NCBI RefSeq assembly: GCF_015832195.1
Contig: NC_052017.1
Span: forward strand, 108,412,929 to 108,476,928
Length of the DNA: 64,000 nt
Direction of reading: 5' to 3'
From: Motacilla alba alba
Lineage: Eukaryota; Chordata; Aves; Passeriformes; Motacillidae
The stretch's first letter is position 1, and the number at the start of each line of letters is the position of its first letter. The position numbers were made by a program, and so were the translations under genes. The notes beneath the pieces were generated by a model. The model searched no databases, was not told the origin of the DNA, and saw only the letters and a list, made by a program, of their open reading frames with translations. Shown in pieces: positions 25,216-38,989 of the stretch.

Positions 25216-28200
25216 GTTAACATTCCACAGAACTGCAGTTTGCTGACCTGTAAAGCTAAGGCATATTGCAATTTTGTCTTGTAAAATATTCCAAAGCAAT
25301 TATGGCAAAGTCTGAAAAGCAACAGATAAGAACAACTGATAGTATTATTCCTGCCCTGGGATGAAAGGGATGAAAATGGTATTCATCAGGCTGTAACAGA
25401 AGTCCAATGAACTTGGGATGACTAGAGGCTGTCTCACAATCTTGATCTGTCCTCCTTTACCTCTGTAATCCTCTTCCAGGTTTAAGAGAAAACCTGAAAG
25501 TGTACTTCTTCCCAAGGTGCTTGGTAGCTTTATAGGACCTGAACATCTGGAAAGCCTTGGGTTTTTATACATGTAGCAGTGATCACTATAAATGAGCTTA
25601 TCAAATGAGAACATGTAAAAATGAAGGCAGCTTTCCTGAAAGGTGTGAAGCATAATGGAAGATGTTTTTTCATCTGAACAATGCTCAAATGGGGACCTGA
25701 AAGCACGTCTTTCAAGATTCAATGCTATAAATAGCTCTGCTATTCAAAAATAAAAGTCAATCATAAATGTGATCACCTGTGTTAAAATAACCCCTAATCA
25801 ATAAATATTATGAAGTCAATAGTGCAAGTTTGGCATGAAGACTATTTGTGTCTTCAAGCAGATTCTTGCTCTTCACATGCAGTTAGAAACAGCACACTGA
25901 CCACTAATCCCCAAAGAGCTTTGAAATGCCTGCAGCAAACCACAGCACTGCTTAGCTTAACAAATAAAGCACCTGTTTAGGGTGCACAAAATAAAAAAAA
26001 AAGGCATTACACAGGTGTAATTGTTCTTTCACATCAAGAGTAGATTTACACATTGTAATGAATTACTGAATTTTTTTAGCATCTTGTATCCCAGGTAGAG
26101 GGTCTTCTGTGAAAGGTAGCCTTTATCCAATTTGATTTACATTATATTTCCTTCTATGCTCTAAGATTTTCCCACCTGTAATTAGCCACAGCTTTCAAGA
26201 CTGCCTGTACCAGTGCATGTATAATACTTCCAGTTTCAGAGCAGTGTGACACCTTCCATTAATGTTTGTGGTAAAATTTCTAGTAATTTAAAAAATATAT
26301 ATAACAAGGATTGAAAAGTCACAATCACTATGTCCATGCATTGTAAAAAAATAATTTGAGACAAATTAACCTCCATGGTGTGCAGGTCAGGGATTTTTCT
26401 CTGGAAATCATTGCATTCCAAAATTTAACAAAATCAGTTTCTCCAATAAACAATATTATGAAAGAGTTGTGAATTATTCAACCTTTTCAGCCGAATGATT
26501 CATCAGCATTTTAAATTGGATATTTCAGAGGTATCTCAGATTGTATGCACAAAGAAATACAAGTTGAATACCAGGAGTTTTGTCCAAGGTCCTACTCAAA
26601 GTCTGAATTAGAACAAAAATTGAGTACCATCCCCCAGACCAAAGCCCTCATGATTTAAATTGAATATACTGCAGACAATTCAGAGATGGTACTTGGACAA
26701 ATGTTTGATGAGATATCTTGAAATGTCTAGGGAGAACTAAGCTCTGTTTCTGAAACAGCTTAATCCCAAGGAACTCCTGGGAAAGAGGCAATTTTCTACA
26801 TCTCTGCTCACATTCATAATATTTATCTGTATTATCTATTATGCTCAGAGCATGTTTTCTCCAGAAGCTGTCAAACCCATGCATCAGTGAAGAGGTCACA
26901 TGAGAACAATCATGTCCTCTGTATGTATTATAATTGATTTTTATGGAACTATATAGTAATAAAAGCAATATCAGTTATCCAACCCTACAAATTCACAAGC
27001 ACCAACAGCACTACACAGCCCCCATTAAATTTTTAAAGGTCTTGCAAATGTCATTCTAAAACAGCACAGAAAAAAACCCACTGCAGACAGAGGTTTTAAC
27101 ATGGGAAGTAGATTAATCATAATGTTACCTGTGCTTTATTGTTTTTTTTTTTTTAAGTAAAAATATTGAGTTGCTAATAAACAAATAGATTAAAGTGGGC
27201 TTAGATTGAAGGCTATGGTGTAGTTATGGTAATACGTTTTAGGAAAGTGATAGCCACTTAATGTACAGGGCAAGGCAGATTAAAGAAAACTGCAGGACCT
27301 TGGTAAACCTTTATGTTTACAGATGCATTCTCATGGAGCCTCAAAGCATAGGCAGCCTCCAAGCAAGAGCTTCCATAGTCACATTTCTGGGCTTAGTCAG
27401 AATTGTATAAGTCCCATTTTAAGTGTCCGGGTAATTTTCTGACTTTAGCTAAGAATATAAATCTTGGACATTACTTGATGTCCCCTTAAACTACAACAGA
27501 TTGAACTCTCTCAAATTTCAGGAAGGGAGTTATTAAATTTAGGAGAGTCTGTATTTCAGGTATCCTATGTGTCAGCTTTGAACATAACTACAGGGCTACT
27601 ATAAAGTCAAGGCAAGATGGATATTGCTCAGCTTTTCCTAGAAAAATCTGTTGTGAATGGAGTTAAAGTAATGAAAAAGAGCTTCTGTCAGCTGTGTTCA
27701 GATCGGTCTGAAATACATGGTGGCACAACTCCAAAAATGTCAGTGTTACCACTTGCTTTCCTGCTATGAGGCCAGACCATGACAGCCCCCTGAGACCTCA
27801 CTGCCATGCTTGTGAGTGCAGGAGCAAAATGAGGACACTGACATGTGAAAAAAATGTCAATACAGCTGCTAGAGCAGATATGTAAAATCTCCCACATATA
27901 GGGTTTGACACATCACACAAGTTAAGGGCAATGACCTCAGGTGCAACTTTCTTCTACCACCGTCAGAAAAAAAAGGAAAAAGTCTAAAAAAGGCCAATCT
28001 TTTTATTTATTTTGTTTTTTCTCCTTTCACAGCTGTATTGTCTTAACTAGTATTAGAGAGATCACCTGAAGCTGTTCTTGGCAAACGGAAGTTACCTCAA
28101 AAATATGATGATGGAAGCTCAGGAAAATCCTCCAGATATATTCTCAGGCCCTTGTTTGAGATAATACGTTTCCATTGTTGGTCATTTCTCACTTTCTCTT

Positions 28201-30915
28201 TACTTCCATTGAGTTTTTCTTTGCAAAGGGAAATCTCTTGTTTCCTGCTTGATCACTGTGAACTGCAGCTGGCTCTTGCGCCACTGACAGCAGCTCACAA
28301 TGAAACGACAGCACAGCTTTACATGTTTGACTTGAGGGAAATGTGGGACATGTGAAAAAAAGGCACCTGGAGAATTTCAGACATCTCAGCAAACAGCTAA
28401 AGCTCACACTTAAGTGCTAAAGCACTTAAATCCATTGCATTTGAACACACTGCTGGGTACCAACACCAAATAGTGACCTTGTAGCTGCATTTCTTTCTTT
28501 CAGTGTAATAGGAGAAAGTATCCAAATCAACTTGCCATCTTCCCTACTCTTCCTATAAGCTGATTATTCTCACTGTAGCCCATCACTTGATTCTACATAA
28601 AGTCTTCTCTCTTCAGTTCCTGTAGTCCAGGACACCTCCAATGAAACCAAAGAGGCCACGTGTTCATTCACCAGGAGCTCATCCAGGGAGAATTTTAAGC
28701 CTCGTGCATAACACTAAAAATATTCGTGACATTTAAATCTTACCATTATTTGTTCCATTCATGAAGCAAATGCAGCAGCAATTACATCAAAAGCCTCAGC
28801 TCTAGCACTTTCCTGGTGGCCAGCACTGCAGCATGTGACTTCCTTCAAGAGACAGTAACAAAGACGGTGACAGGACATTGGTCTGCTTTTTCCCAGTTTT
28901 CACTCGCCACTCTAAATGAAAATCACTTCAAGATTGTTGTAACTTATTTAATTCTTTCTGTTACAGAAACTCTAGTCCTACTAGTCTACTCAGCTCCCTC
29001 TGTCGTATTTCCAGCACCAGATCTTGTGCAAAAATGGTGAGGATAACCGTGTCAGCCTTCTGTGATATCAAAATAAGGAAACAAAAACAGATATAGGGAT
29101 CTTAAAGATCAAGTAAATAAAATCACATCCTTGTTGATAAAAATAATCTCAGAAAATGTCCATTAAACAACATTTTGAGAATCATCTGAGCAGTCATTTC
29201 CAATTGTTCTTATTTGCAGTGTTTAAAAATCTGCATTCTTCTAAGCAGTGTAAATATTTCTTCTTATTCTTCTACAGTAAATTTTTATCTAAATTTTCAC
29301 TTTCTTAGGACCAGTAAAGCTATTTTAATCTTGAATTCTCCAGAAACCTGCCACCTAAGCATTTTCCAAGAACCTCCCCTTTTGCAGATATTTGTAATAG
29401 TTTTAGACCTAAGTACAGTGATTAATTTTGCACATTAGAAGTCAACATCTCTGAGCGGATTATATAAAAAAGGTTTAAAAAGCAAACAAAGAAAAATGAA
29501 TGTAAAAGTTCTTGTCACATAAGAATTCTATATCTGCTTTTAAAAAGGTATAAAAGGTATAAAAGGTGGAAAGGTTCTAAAAAATGTGCTGAATCAAATT
29601 TCAAACTTTGCTTTCAGACATTCCAAAAGGGTACCACACTCACTCTGACAGCAGTGCTGATGGCAAGGGAAGTGAAGTACTGGAAGGGGAATTGGGGATC
29701 TTGAGAACACCTGCTCACAGCACTGCCCTGAACTCCTATCTCCTCAAAATGGCATTCTTCAGCTTTATTTCCCATATTTCTACAGCACATGTCATATTAC
29801 CTTAATTTTCAATAGCAATTCTCTCAGGAATTCTGAAAATAAAAGCAGAATGCCAGAACAGAGACTAATGCCCAAAGTGGAGAGCTGAGCATAGCAAGGC
29901 ATGCTCATGACAGATTGTCCTCAGAACAGCCAAAGTTCCTGTTTTGGATGGTTATCACTGCTGGTCTTATTCACTGGATTCATACTGTAGTTTTGGCCAG
30001 GAGGAGATGGGAAAGGAAACTTCCAGCAAATGAGAAAACATTTCCATCACATCGTTCTGGTTTCTTTAGTTAACTGAATACTCTTACCAAGGCTTCCAAT
30101 TTATCCAGTGCAATTGCTAGAGTATTTGTACTTTTGATGTACTTGTTTCAATAACTGAAACAGTAATGAGACTCCATATTTTATATAAATCTCTAAATGC
30201 TCTCAAGTGCTCTATTTCCTGTCTCATTTATAAGGTGGAAAAGGACACTCAAATTTTCTACTTTCCATTTAGTTGTTTGCTACAATGCCTATGGGAAGCA
30301 GCTGTTCTCCTCACTTTTATTTTTTTTGAAGTCCTATTTAAGAGCTCTTATTTGTTTTTGAGAATCCTTGCCAAAACAAAACTGCAAAATGAATACAATG
30401 AAATACAATTTACTTCCACACTGTAGATTTAATGGAACCTGATATCAAAGAAAGAGTAGAGTTTGTGGCCTGTAGGAAAAGCTGAGAGAAGGCAGTTTTC
30501 CCCCTCAACAAGAATTTAGTAATAAAGTTCAGTGTCAGGATCAGGTGCTGCCATAGGAACCTCCTTGAGGCCAGGAAGTTCAGTGAGAGGAAGTCAGTTC
30601 TGAGAAAAGGTCTAAACTCTAGAGGTCACGATAAGAAAGAGGTGGAAATATGATGCCTTGTTATCCCTGCAGGAACCTATTACTTCAATTTCCTTTTTTA
30701 TTGTAAGTAGGATAAATACAGCAGGAATTTCTCATTTTCTGTCTGTGCTGCAGGCTCTTCTGAAGTTATTCTGCTACTGTCACAGCATCCTCTAAGGATC
30801 ACAGATGGCACTTTGAGAGACCTGTTGGTCTATTACTAATGGAACATTCTCAACTAAGTTTTCCATACAAATACAGCTGGTATAGGAAGTTAATTGCCAA
30901 ATGAAAAAAGATACC
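25216..30915. other. AT-rich non-coding sequence
   Basis: No exon or named transposon is recognised over 5.7 kb. Small items are a palindrome with two NK2-like sites at 28410-28429 and a short A/G-rich tandem run (GTATAAAAG units) at about 29547-29569. Confidence 0.5.
28410..28429. promoter_or_regulatory. 20-bp palindrome of two NK2-class-like sites
   Basis: TTAAGTGCT and its exact reverse complement AGCACTTAA are separated by two bases. Each arm contains TTAAGTG, the core bound by NK2-class homeodomain proteins (TYAAGTG). The palindrome is plain in the sequence. A regulatory role is inference. Confidence 0.3.
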
Positions 30916-31334
30916 TGCGGCTGTGTTCAAGGGTCCCAGGACAAGGGAAGAGACGAGAACCTTGACTCCACGTTTCAGAGGGCTGATTTATTATATTATG
31001 ATATATATTATATTAAAAATGCTATACTAAAACTATACTAAAAGAATAAGGAGAAAGGATTCATCAGAAGGCTGAAAGGAATAGAAAGGAAATAGAAAGG
31101 AATGATAATAGAAAGGAATGATAACAAAAGCTCGTGACTGCTCAGAGCCTCAACACAACTGGATCAGTGGTTGGTCACTAAGTAGAAACAATCCACACGG
31201 ACCAACCAAAGATGCACCTGTTGCATTCCACAGCAGCAGATAATTATTGTTTTTCTTTTCCTCTGAGGCTTCTCAGCTTCTCAGAGGAAAAAATCCTGGC
31301 AATGGGATTTTCATAAAATATCACCTAGCCTGCA
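30916..31334 (-). mobile_element. solo ERV LTR, passerine ERVK-like, inverted
   Basis: Read on the minus strand, this has TGCAGGCTAGGTGATATTTT near the start, then ATGAAAATCCCATTGCCAGG, CTGCTGTGGAATGCAACAGG, TATAGTTTTAGTATAGC, a polyadenylation signal in ATAATAAATCAGCC, and CCTGGGACCCTTGAACACAG near the end. The order matches a passerine ERVK-type LTR I remember. A short internal A/G-rich repeat (GAAAGGAATGATAA units) lies at 31079-31127. It is bounded by TG...CA, with no clear target-site duplication and no internal viral genes. Confidence 0.75.
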
Positions 31335-33555
31335 AATGTCCTCCAAGCCACCAGTTAATAATACAAGCACTGCTTTCTTCATGAAAATGTCATATCTGTT
31401 GTATTTTGCAGCTTACAATGCCCAGCTACACCTCACTCGGATATGCACGTGACCATGTACGTCCTCACAGGAGGGGAAAAAACATTTTGTAGAAATTAAG
31501 GTCTGAAACAGATGAGGGAATCTCTTCTCTGATGTCATGTTGCCAGTCCCTGTCTTGTGAGGAAGAAGTTGCATCCCTTCAAATTTACATCCTAGATTGC
31601 CAAAACGATCAAGTACACCAAACCAGCTGGAGAAGGAGTTAGGAGAAGGGGGGGATGACTGAAGTGGAAAAACACACTAACAAAGAGCAAATGTGATTCT
31701 GGAATGATAGGCTCCAGAACAAGCCATGCTTGCCAGCTCTGAACCAAAAAGACCCTTTCCGTAAGCAAGTGCTTTGACACTGGCAGCACAAAGATGAAGC
31801 TCTCTCGTGCTGGCTGCTGCTTTACGGACAGACACTGCTCCTCGCTCCCTGATGCAGATGAACTTTTGACAGACACATGGAAGGATTTTAGTCCTTTCAG
31901 ATTAGAATTAGCTCAAAATGGGTCCAAACTATTTATTCAGAAGTGCTGTTTATTTCCACGACCATCCCAGTTGCCAGTGATAAACTGACAATGGATAATG
32001 AATGGGAAATACGTCCTCAGTGTTGTTTCAACTTCTTCCTTGAAAAATTAAAGTGGAGTCTTGTAGGTGAGGTTTTTCTAAGTTGGCAGGAGTAAGATCT
32101 ACATGTCTATAAACGCTTTGGAAATATCTTACATTAGAAATCATGACAGAATTTTTCTAGCAGCTAGGAAAACTTCTCAGCTTGGGATCCTGAGTCTGGG
32201 TCAGAAGAACATTATAAAGTCAATGTTTATGTACAACCTTCAGGAAATATTACTGTTCCAAACTAAGCTACTGGTCAAGCTTGAAGGAAAGGGGAAAGTT
32301 TTTCTAGGAATATGAATCATAAAAAATACATTTCTTCAGTGCCCAAACAGAAAGTAGATAGATATCAGGATTTGCAGAGCTACATGGTGAGACTAGACAT
32401 GATTTTTTGACTCATGCCAAAGGGATTCTAAGATTATTTTAACACCACAGTTCTGTTCAAAAAGTTTGCATTGTTGTTGGATTTTGCCACACAACAAAGG
32501 AGAAAAGCCAGAGTATTTTCCAGGAATTTTTAATGGCTCCAAATTCTTGCTAGTGTTTAGAATGACTACTTGGGGAAAGAAACCTAACAGAAAAGGGTAA
32601 TAAACAATCATTAACCAGAAAAAGAGAATACCCAGCAATGTGCAGAGGGAGGTCTTCAAATGAAATGGATTCCTCATCCCTGAAGGATGAGACCATAACT
32701 CTGATATTGTTTTTCATGAAAGAGAACTAAAATTGCCTTCTCCTTAGGGACTGGGCATGATCCTCCAGCTCAACTATAATGCCAACTAAGGAGCTGTATC
32801 GCTCCTCTTTGGAAGCAAGAGAAAACACATTGTAACTTAGAATTGCCTGGTCTGTGGCTTCCCCCTGGCTTGGCAGATGACAATAAGTAGATTTCTTCAA
32901 TCCTGAGCAGTTCAAATGGAAAAGAACGAGAAGGAAAAAACCTTCAGCCCTCCCACATGATTCGGAAGATTGGGCAGAGTAATGTTCATTCCCCTCCACA
33001 ACACTATCCTTTCCCTGGACCAAGAAATGAGAAAGTAAAAGACCCACGGGATCAGCATCAAGCATCTGTTTTACCAGGGAATCCTCTTGCTCAGAAGCAG
33101 TCTTCAAATCTCAGAAGCATCTTCCAGGTAAAATATGCAGGCAAAATTCTTGGTCCCACTGCCATGGGACACTGACATCATCAAGTCCAGAGCCTCTATC
33201 TCCCATTTGACCAAGGGAAAACAGCACAAAATGGTTTTTCTTCCTATAGCAGTCAGGATCACAGCCTGTAGCTGCTTAGAAAATCCCAGTTTTATAAAGG
33301 CCCTATGTCCAACAGAAGGCTGGATTTTTGAAGAAAAATAGAGTATTTCAGTCATGAAATATCTTGGCTATCAGCGAGAATTTGCTATTGGGGTTTGAAA
33401 GATGCCAGAAAACACATGTGCCATGCATGTCTCCTGGTTGCTTCCAACAAGAACTCTTCCTGACAGGCCTAATACTTATTTACAGCATTCCTGTATTTAA
33501 ATCTGATAGGCAAAAGGCAAAAACCTCACTCTTCAACATTAGATAACATAGAAAA
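31335..33555. other. non-coding sequence, no recognised element
   Basis: No supported gene or repeat. The 126-codon minus-strand open frame at 32727-33107 lacks recognised motifs and splice context. Confidence 0.5.
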
Positions 33556-34101
33556 TGTTGCAGTAAAGCAGACGGGACTCAGTTTCTTCAAGCAGGAAAG
33601 CTAATTCTTTATTCACAAAGCTCAAATTTATAGGAAAATCAGAAGGCACTGTGTTAGACTTAATTGGCTAATAATACACTCACACTCAGTTTATTGGTTT
33701 GTAAATGGCCAGGATGTATGTCTGTTACATTTCTTTATTTGTGGTTAGTTTACATATTTTGTTCACTGGTTCTTATGGGATAGATTTCTTGTTTATTACA
33801 GGTGCAAACAGTGCATTCTCTTACCAGAATAGTTTGTTGTGCTAATTGCTTTTATTCTTATGATTTCTCCCATGGGAAGTCACAAGCTGACTGCTAGCTT
33901 AGCTAGAGTAGCAGGACCTAAACTATATTTTATAAGGGTTTTTTTAATAGTATCTCTACTTGTATGCAACAAGAAAATGCCAGCATCATTCAGCTATGAG
34001 TAATCAACTGAATAAATTCTTTCAGTTCTTACTCATTTCCCAGAGATGGCAGACCTACAATATCATGAGGTGTGTTGATGATCCCCCCATTTATTCCAAC
34101 A
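33556..34101 (-). mobile_element. solo ERV LTR with TGTTG...CAACA ends
   Basis: On the minus strand this starts TGTTGGAATAAATGGGGGG and ends GCTTTACTGCAACA, so the termini form the inverted repeat TGTTG/CAACA expected of a retroviral LTR. Near the end, TGAATAAAGAATTAGC holds a polyadenylation signal (plus strand GCTAATTCTTTATTCA). The length of 546 bp is normal for an LTR. No gag/pol sequence adjoins. The flanks (GAAAA and TTCCT) are not a target-site duplication, so a rearranged or recombined copy is possible. Confidence 0.72.
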
Positions 34102-35859
34102 TTCCTGTGTAAACAGCAACACTTTTCAGTTTGGGAAGATTTCTACTAAAGGCTGGCCAAACATTCCCCAATGTCATAATAGTCCCTGCATGCAGCCCAG
34201 AAGCTTTACAAGTCCAGCCACATAATACTCTCTTTTAAGCTTCAATTCATTCTGACACAGAAACCCCTGTTTGCATAATAGTTAGTCAGAACATTATCTC
34301 TTAATGGAAAAAAGATTTTTTTTTTCTGTTTAAAATAAGTGTTTCTTGTTTAATTAAAAAAGAACATCCTTTGGTCAGCTCTGACAGCAATTGTTCTTAT
34401 GCAAGCCAGAAGTATCTCTCAGCTGGAGAAGCAGCATCTCAAGTAAAAAGACAAAAGCTCTTGGCATGAAATTCATTCTGTCCAGTGCCTGCTCCACCGG
34501 TCTCTTATACTCCTTCTTAGGATCTCACACATTCACAGCCCCTTGGTTTCTCTGCAAGGGAAGATGTGCTCCAGTGCTGAGCTGCACCTGAGACTTCATG
34601 TCTCAGAACATCAATAACTTGATGTTGAGATCAATAACCTGGTAGTTGAGACACAAGAGAGAGGAAAACTTCAAAGTTTGCTTTCCACAGCTCAGACTTT
34701 TCAAAAACTGTTGCATATTTCAGATTCTCAGGTCTCACTTGCTCTTCTATGTCTAATTAGAGGCAGATCGTGTGCCACTCTGCCCAGCTGCCAGGGCAAA
34801 TGGGCTGTCTCTATTTTTCAGTGTCCAGAGGAGAGGTGATCCAACACATCCCATGTTTCTTTCAAAGAACTGACGTAAGGAGCCAAACTCACTGGCCCAA
34901 ATTAGCTTTCAGCTTGCATGCAGCAGGCCATCAGCTTGCAACTGATTCCTCCTCAGAGGTTCTGTCCTGCAGGAAGAATTGGAATACAGGAAAACTTGCC
35001 CTCCATGGAGCAGGACCAGGTTAAGGAACATTTACACAAACTGAACTATCACAAGCCTATGGCCTCTGATCTGACACAACTGCGAGTGCCCAGTGAGCTA
35101 CCGAGAGGTCACACTCTATTTCTGAAATGTCATGGTGATCAGGGTAGGTTCCCAAGGACTGAAATAAACTCACACTGATTTCCCACTTCCTTTCCTAATT
35201 TATTTTTAAAGTGTTCTAAAGTAAAGCTAAAATAAATCCATTATTTCATAACAGAGCATACAGCTTTACTATGTTTTTTTTATCTGTATAGACACACCCA
35301 CATACAAATATCATACATATTTATCTCCCAGGGAGGATCTCTTCACCTGATAGCCATTTGTAAAGCATCCATTCTGCTTTTCCCTCACTTCTGTGTAAGA
35401 AAGTCTTTCAAAAGAGCCAGAAGGGCTTTGAGCCCTCCTTGGGGGCTAAGAGCACTCCTTGAAGTGTGGACACTGATCAGAAACAAAAGTAAAGATCTTT
35501 CACCTTACAGAAAACAGATAAATACAAAAGTATGATATGAGACCAACATGTGCTCAGGCAACTAAGATCTTTCTGCACGCTCAACTAAAACCCATGAGCA
35601 ATGCAGTGAACACTTATTTTAGTTGGAAGGTCACCCTCTGCCCCATTCCACACACGAAACCTTAAAGTTTGGCATTTCCTGATTTTTGTAGAAACAGTCC
35701 TAATTTCTGGTTGTTCAATGTGGATCTCACCCAAAGAATGACAAAATGTGACCAGTTCTAGATTGCTCTTCCTGATAGATACTTCTGTGGAGCATTTTTA
35801 AGAGTGCCTAATGAGGGACATTGTAGGGTCCCCTTATGGCAGTGTCGGTGTTCTACAAG
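34102..35859. other. non-coding sequence with a small tandem duplication
   Basis: No gene is recognised. A 20/21-bp unit starting ATCAATAAC and ending GTTGAG is tandemly duplicated at 34610-34650. Confidence 0.5.
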
Positions 35860-36120
35860 GCTCAGAAATATGTTACTGTTAGAAAGTTCCTCCTAATTTT
35901 TCCTGATCTATCCAGGATGGCTACCCAAAATAAATTAATTCCCTTCCTCTTTGCAACAGCCTTGAATAATAGATAAAATGCTGTGATATTCCCCTCCCAC
36001 TTCTTCCTTCTCTGAGCTAAGCTCCTTTTCCAGTATCTTTCCTGCTTTCCTTTTAGGCAGTACTTTCTTTAGTCTTCCAACCCATTGTTTTTCTGCACTC
36101 CAGACTTCATCCTTCAGTTT
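35860..36120 (-). mobile_element. ancient CR1-like LINE fragment
   Basis: The plus strand retains ordered but degraded landmarks of an old inverted CR1: TTAGAAAGTTCCTCCTAATT, then CTTCCTCTTTGCAACAGCC, then TATTCCCCTCCCACTTCTTC, then CTGAGCTAAGCTCC, then CCAGTATCTTTCC. In old CR1 families these correspond to the RT C-terminus and 3' UTR. It is strongly diverged, so the call rests on landmark order. Confidence 0.5.
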
Positions 36121-37639
36121 ACAGCCTCAAAGTTGTTGCCATGACCTCCACATAGGCACACATCTGTGGCTTCTTAACCAAGCACAAATTTGGAAGAAGT
36201 TCTGCTTGCTTTTTTATTCTGTTTATAAAAACTGGAATCCCTCTGCAGTCACTGGTGGCTTTGAAAATGGGTAGTTTTACAGATTTTCCATTCTTGCATC
36301 AGAAGTTTTTTTTCCTCTGTGTTTAACAGAGATCATTAGAAACACAGTGGGTTATAAATGTTGGTACCTCATGCCCTGATCACACTGCCATCCCTCCCAG
36401 CAGTTACTCTGCTGACAGACAAACACTACACAGAGCTCAGGGAACAGACAGAACACCAAACAAGCCCTTTTTCCCTGAACAGCAAGGGTTTGGGTTTTGG
36501 GCTTGGTTTGGTATGTTTTAAATCCCTGTCTCAAAGGGCAATTAACTCACTGGCCCAGCTCAGTGGTCCATAACCTCAAACCAGCAGATCATAAAGGATG
36601 ATTCTCTTTAGAAGCTTCATTTTTCGGCATTTTGCCCAGAAAAAGTAATGGTAGACATAAAATAGGGGAGTGCAGCTGTGAGCAAATTTCTTCTTCTTGC
36701 AGGAATTCTTTTCTAGACCTTCGATATTCACTGTGCCTTTTCTCATCCTGCTACATAGTTTTGGGGATGCGGAGGCTACAGCCACAGATAATACCAGTAC
36801 ATTGTGGAACTCCCCATCTGTAGCTGAGTTACAACTGCTCTCACACAAAGTCCATCAGCCCTTCAAATGACTTTGCTTTATACCAAATATTTAAGGCATT
36901 CTGTTCTCTACCTCAAGCCCTTTACTTAAGAATTCCAGGATTATTTTGTCCACCTTCTCAAAAGGACAGGTACAATACTTTCACTTAACTGTATAATTTC
37001 TGCATTTGGCATTGTCCTTGCCTGTTTCTCTTAGCTCTCCCTTGCTCCACCTTCTTGCACGCCAAATTTATTTTGCTTTTTTTTTTTTTCCAATTGGTCC
37101 CTTTTTGTACTTTAAAGCCAAGTTTGAAGATCACACATCTTTTTAGGCTTTCTCCTTATATTTCTTTGTAAACATTTTTATTGGCTGGAGTATCTTGATA
37201 TTATAGAACTTCCATCCTCTCACAGGAAAAAATTATAAAGAACTCTCCTTCCATGACCTCCACCAGGACAGCTGTGACAGAGCCCCCAGATCATCTTCAT
37301 GGCATCAGGCTTAGTCATTCACTGCCTGAAGAATCCTTGCTGTATGGAGTCTTATTCCCTGTGACTTGAAGGAACATTTCTTATGTCTCATATGATATTT
37401 CTGTAAGCCCTGAGCTCTTGCAGGATGCTTGGAAAGCTGCTTCAAGGTTTTTCTCATAAGCGAGAGTTTCTGGAGTTCTGGAGCTTTTGAAACTTCAGTG
37501 ATTCTAGCTATGGTGCCATAAACATGCAGGTGCAGAAACATTACAGGGTGCTAAAGAAACCTGGCATAAATCTACATGAAACCATGTAATGCATTTGCAG
37601 CAAAATTAATGCCACCTGGATTATATCTCCTCCCAGGAA
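36121..37639. other. non-coding sequence, no recognised element
   Basis: No exon, RNA gene or transposon is recognised. Paired open frames around 36352-36848 on both strands are short and lack motifs. Confidence 0.5.
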
Positions 37640-37761
37640 TTCCCACATGATGCTCTCAGGCACATGGTGTGATTCTTGGGGCTGTCCTGTGCAGGGCCAG
37701 GAGCTGCACTTTGATGATCCTTGTGGTTCCCGTCCATCTCAGAATATTCTGTGATTCTGTG
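37640..37761 (+). mobile_element. CR1 LINE 3' terminus
   Basis: This shows CACATGATGCTCTCAGG, CACATGGTGTGATTCTTGGG, GCTGTCCTGTGCAGGGCCAG, GAGCTGCACTTTGATGATCC, TTGTGG, and the diagnostic terminal repeats TATTCTGTGATTCTGTG. It is the 3' UTR end of a CR1 in plus orientation, the only plus-oriented CR1 piece I recognise in the window. Confidence 0.92.
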
Positions 37762-38989
37762 GCATCCATTTTCTGAAGCGTTACTTCCTCAGTTTTGGGG
37801 GAAGAGGAGGATGGTGAGGCAAGGAAGGGAATAGCTTAACGTTCAGTTTTGTCTCTTCAACTCATGTCTTTAACCACTTCTGCTAACTTTGTTAAGTGGT
37901 TTCCATTCATTCTGGTTTCTCTCCCAGAATAAATAATTAGCAACTCCCTAATCTAAAGGAAGAATACTGTTTATAGAACATCCTTGCAGCATCCTGAAAT
38001 CTGAGGCCATGCACGCCCTATATGTGGTACTGAAATTCTTTGAAACCCTCTGATAGTGGTTACACTCTTTCAGTTGACTCCCTGTCATCTAGTTTGGAGC
38101 TTTGAGAAAACCTGCCCAAGTGTGCAAGTGTTTGGACACAGCTGCTCACATTTCCCGCTCTCATACAATAGATCTTGCCTCCCTGTGTAGGAAGAGGTTA
38201 GTACACATTGCTCTAAAAAGTGTCATTATCCTTTCACCATCTGACTATTAGTGAAAAACTGAAGATGAACTGCAGAAAATTGCAGTTTTCTATTACCACA
38301 TGGGAATAAAGCCACACTTCCTGGTGTTTAAATTTCTCTTCATATGAACTTGTCTGAACTGAATTGATATTTACCATTCACAAAAAGCCAGTGGGAAACT
38401 GGCTGAGATGTGTTTAATACCTAAGAAACTTTTTTGTTTCTGGTCAAAGTACAACCAGTTTATGAAGTGCTAAAAAAAAAAAAAAGGAACAAACACATCT
38501 CCTGTACCTTCACTAATCACATCTCAACTTCTCAAACAAATATTTGAAGACCCAGAGAAATAATTACCTAAGCTGTCACGGGCAATGATACATTAAAAAT
38601 ATCTCTATGCAAAAGCACTGCAAGAACAATAAATTATATTGGCCCTTCTACTAACCTCAGGAGCATTAAACTCATGCAATGTGGCACCAGAGAATCATTT
38701 AAATATTTTATGGATCATGGCATTTTACGAGAGTGAATTCCAAATTTCCATTCTTTGCCTAATGTTTTGAGACACTAAGAAGTAATGCCTTCAAGCTTTC
38801 AGCTCAGTGGACAGTAGCCGTCTGTGACTCCAGTTTTCCTGTAATTCCCTGGATCCCAGAACTGGTATTCCAATCATGACGACGAGGCAACATGGAACGA
38901 ACAATTCACGAATGAAGAAGATCAGCGGGATGAATATCTGCTCAGTATGGATTCCACAACTGCATCACAGATGTAACACTTCTCGTGGT
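37762..38989. other. non-coding sequence upstream of the CpG island
   Basis: No coding exon is recognised. Poly-A lies at about 38471-38485. Base composition rises in G+C toward the island from about 38870. Confidence 0.5.
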
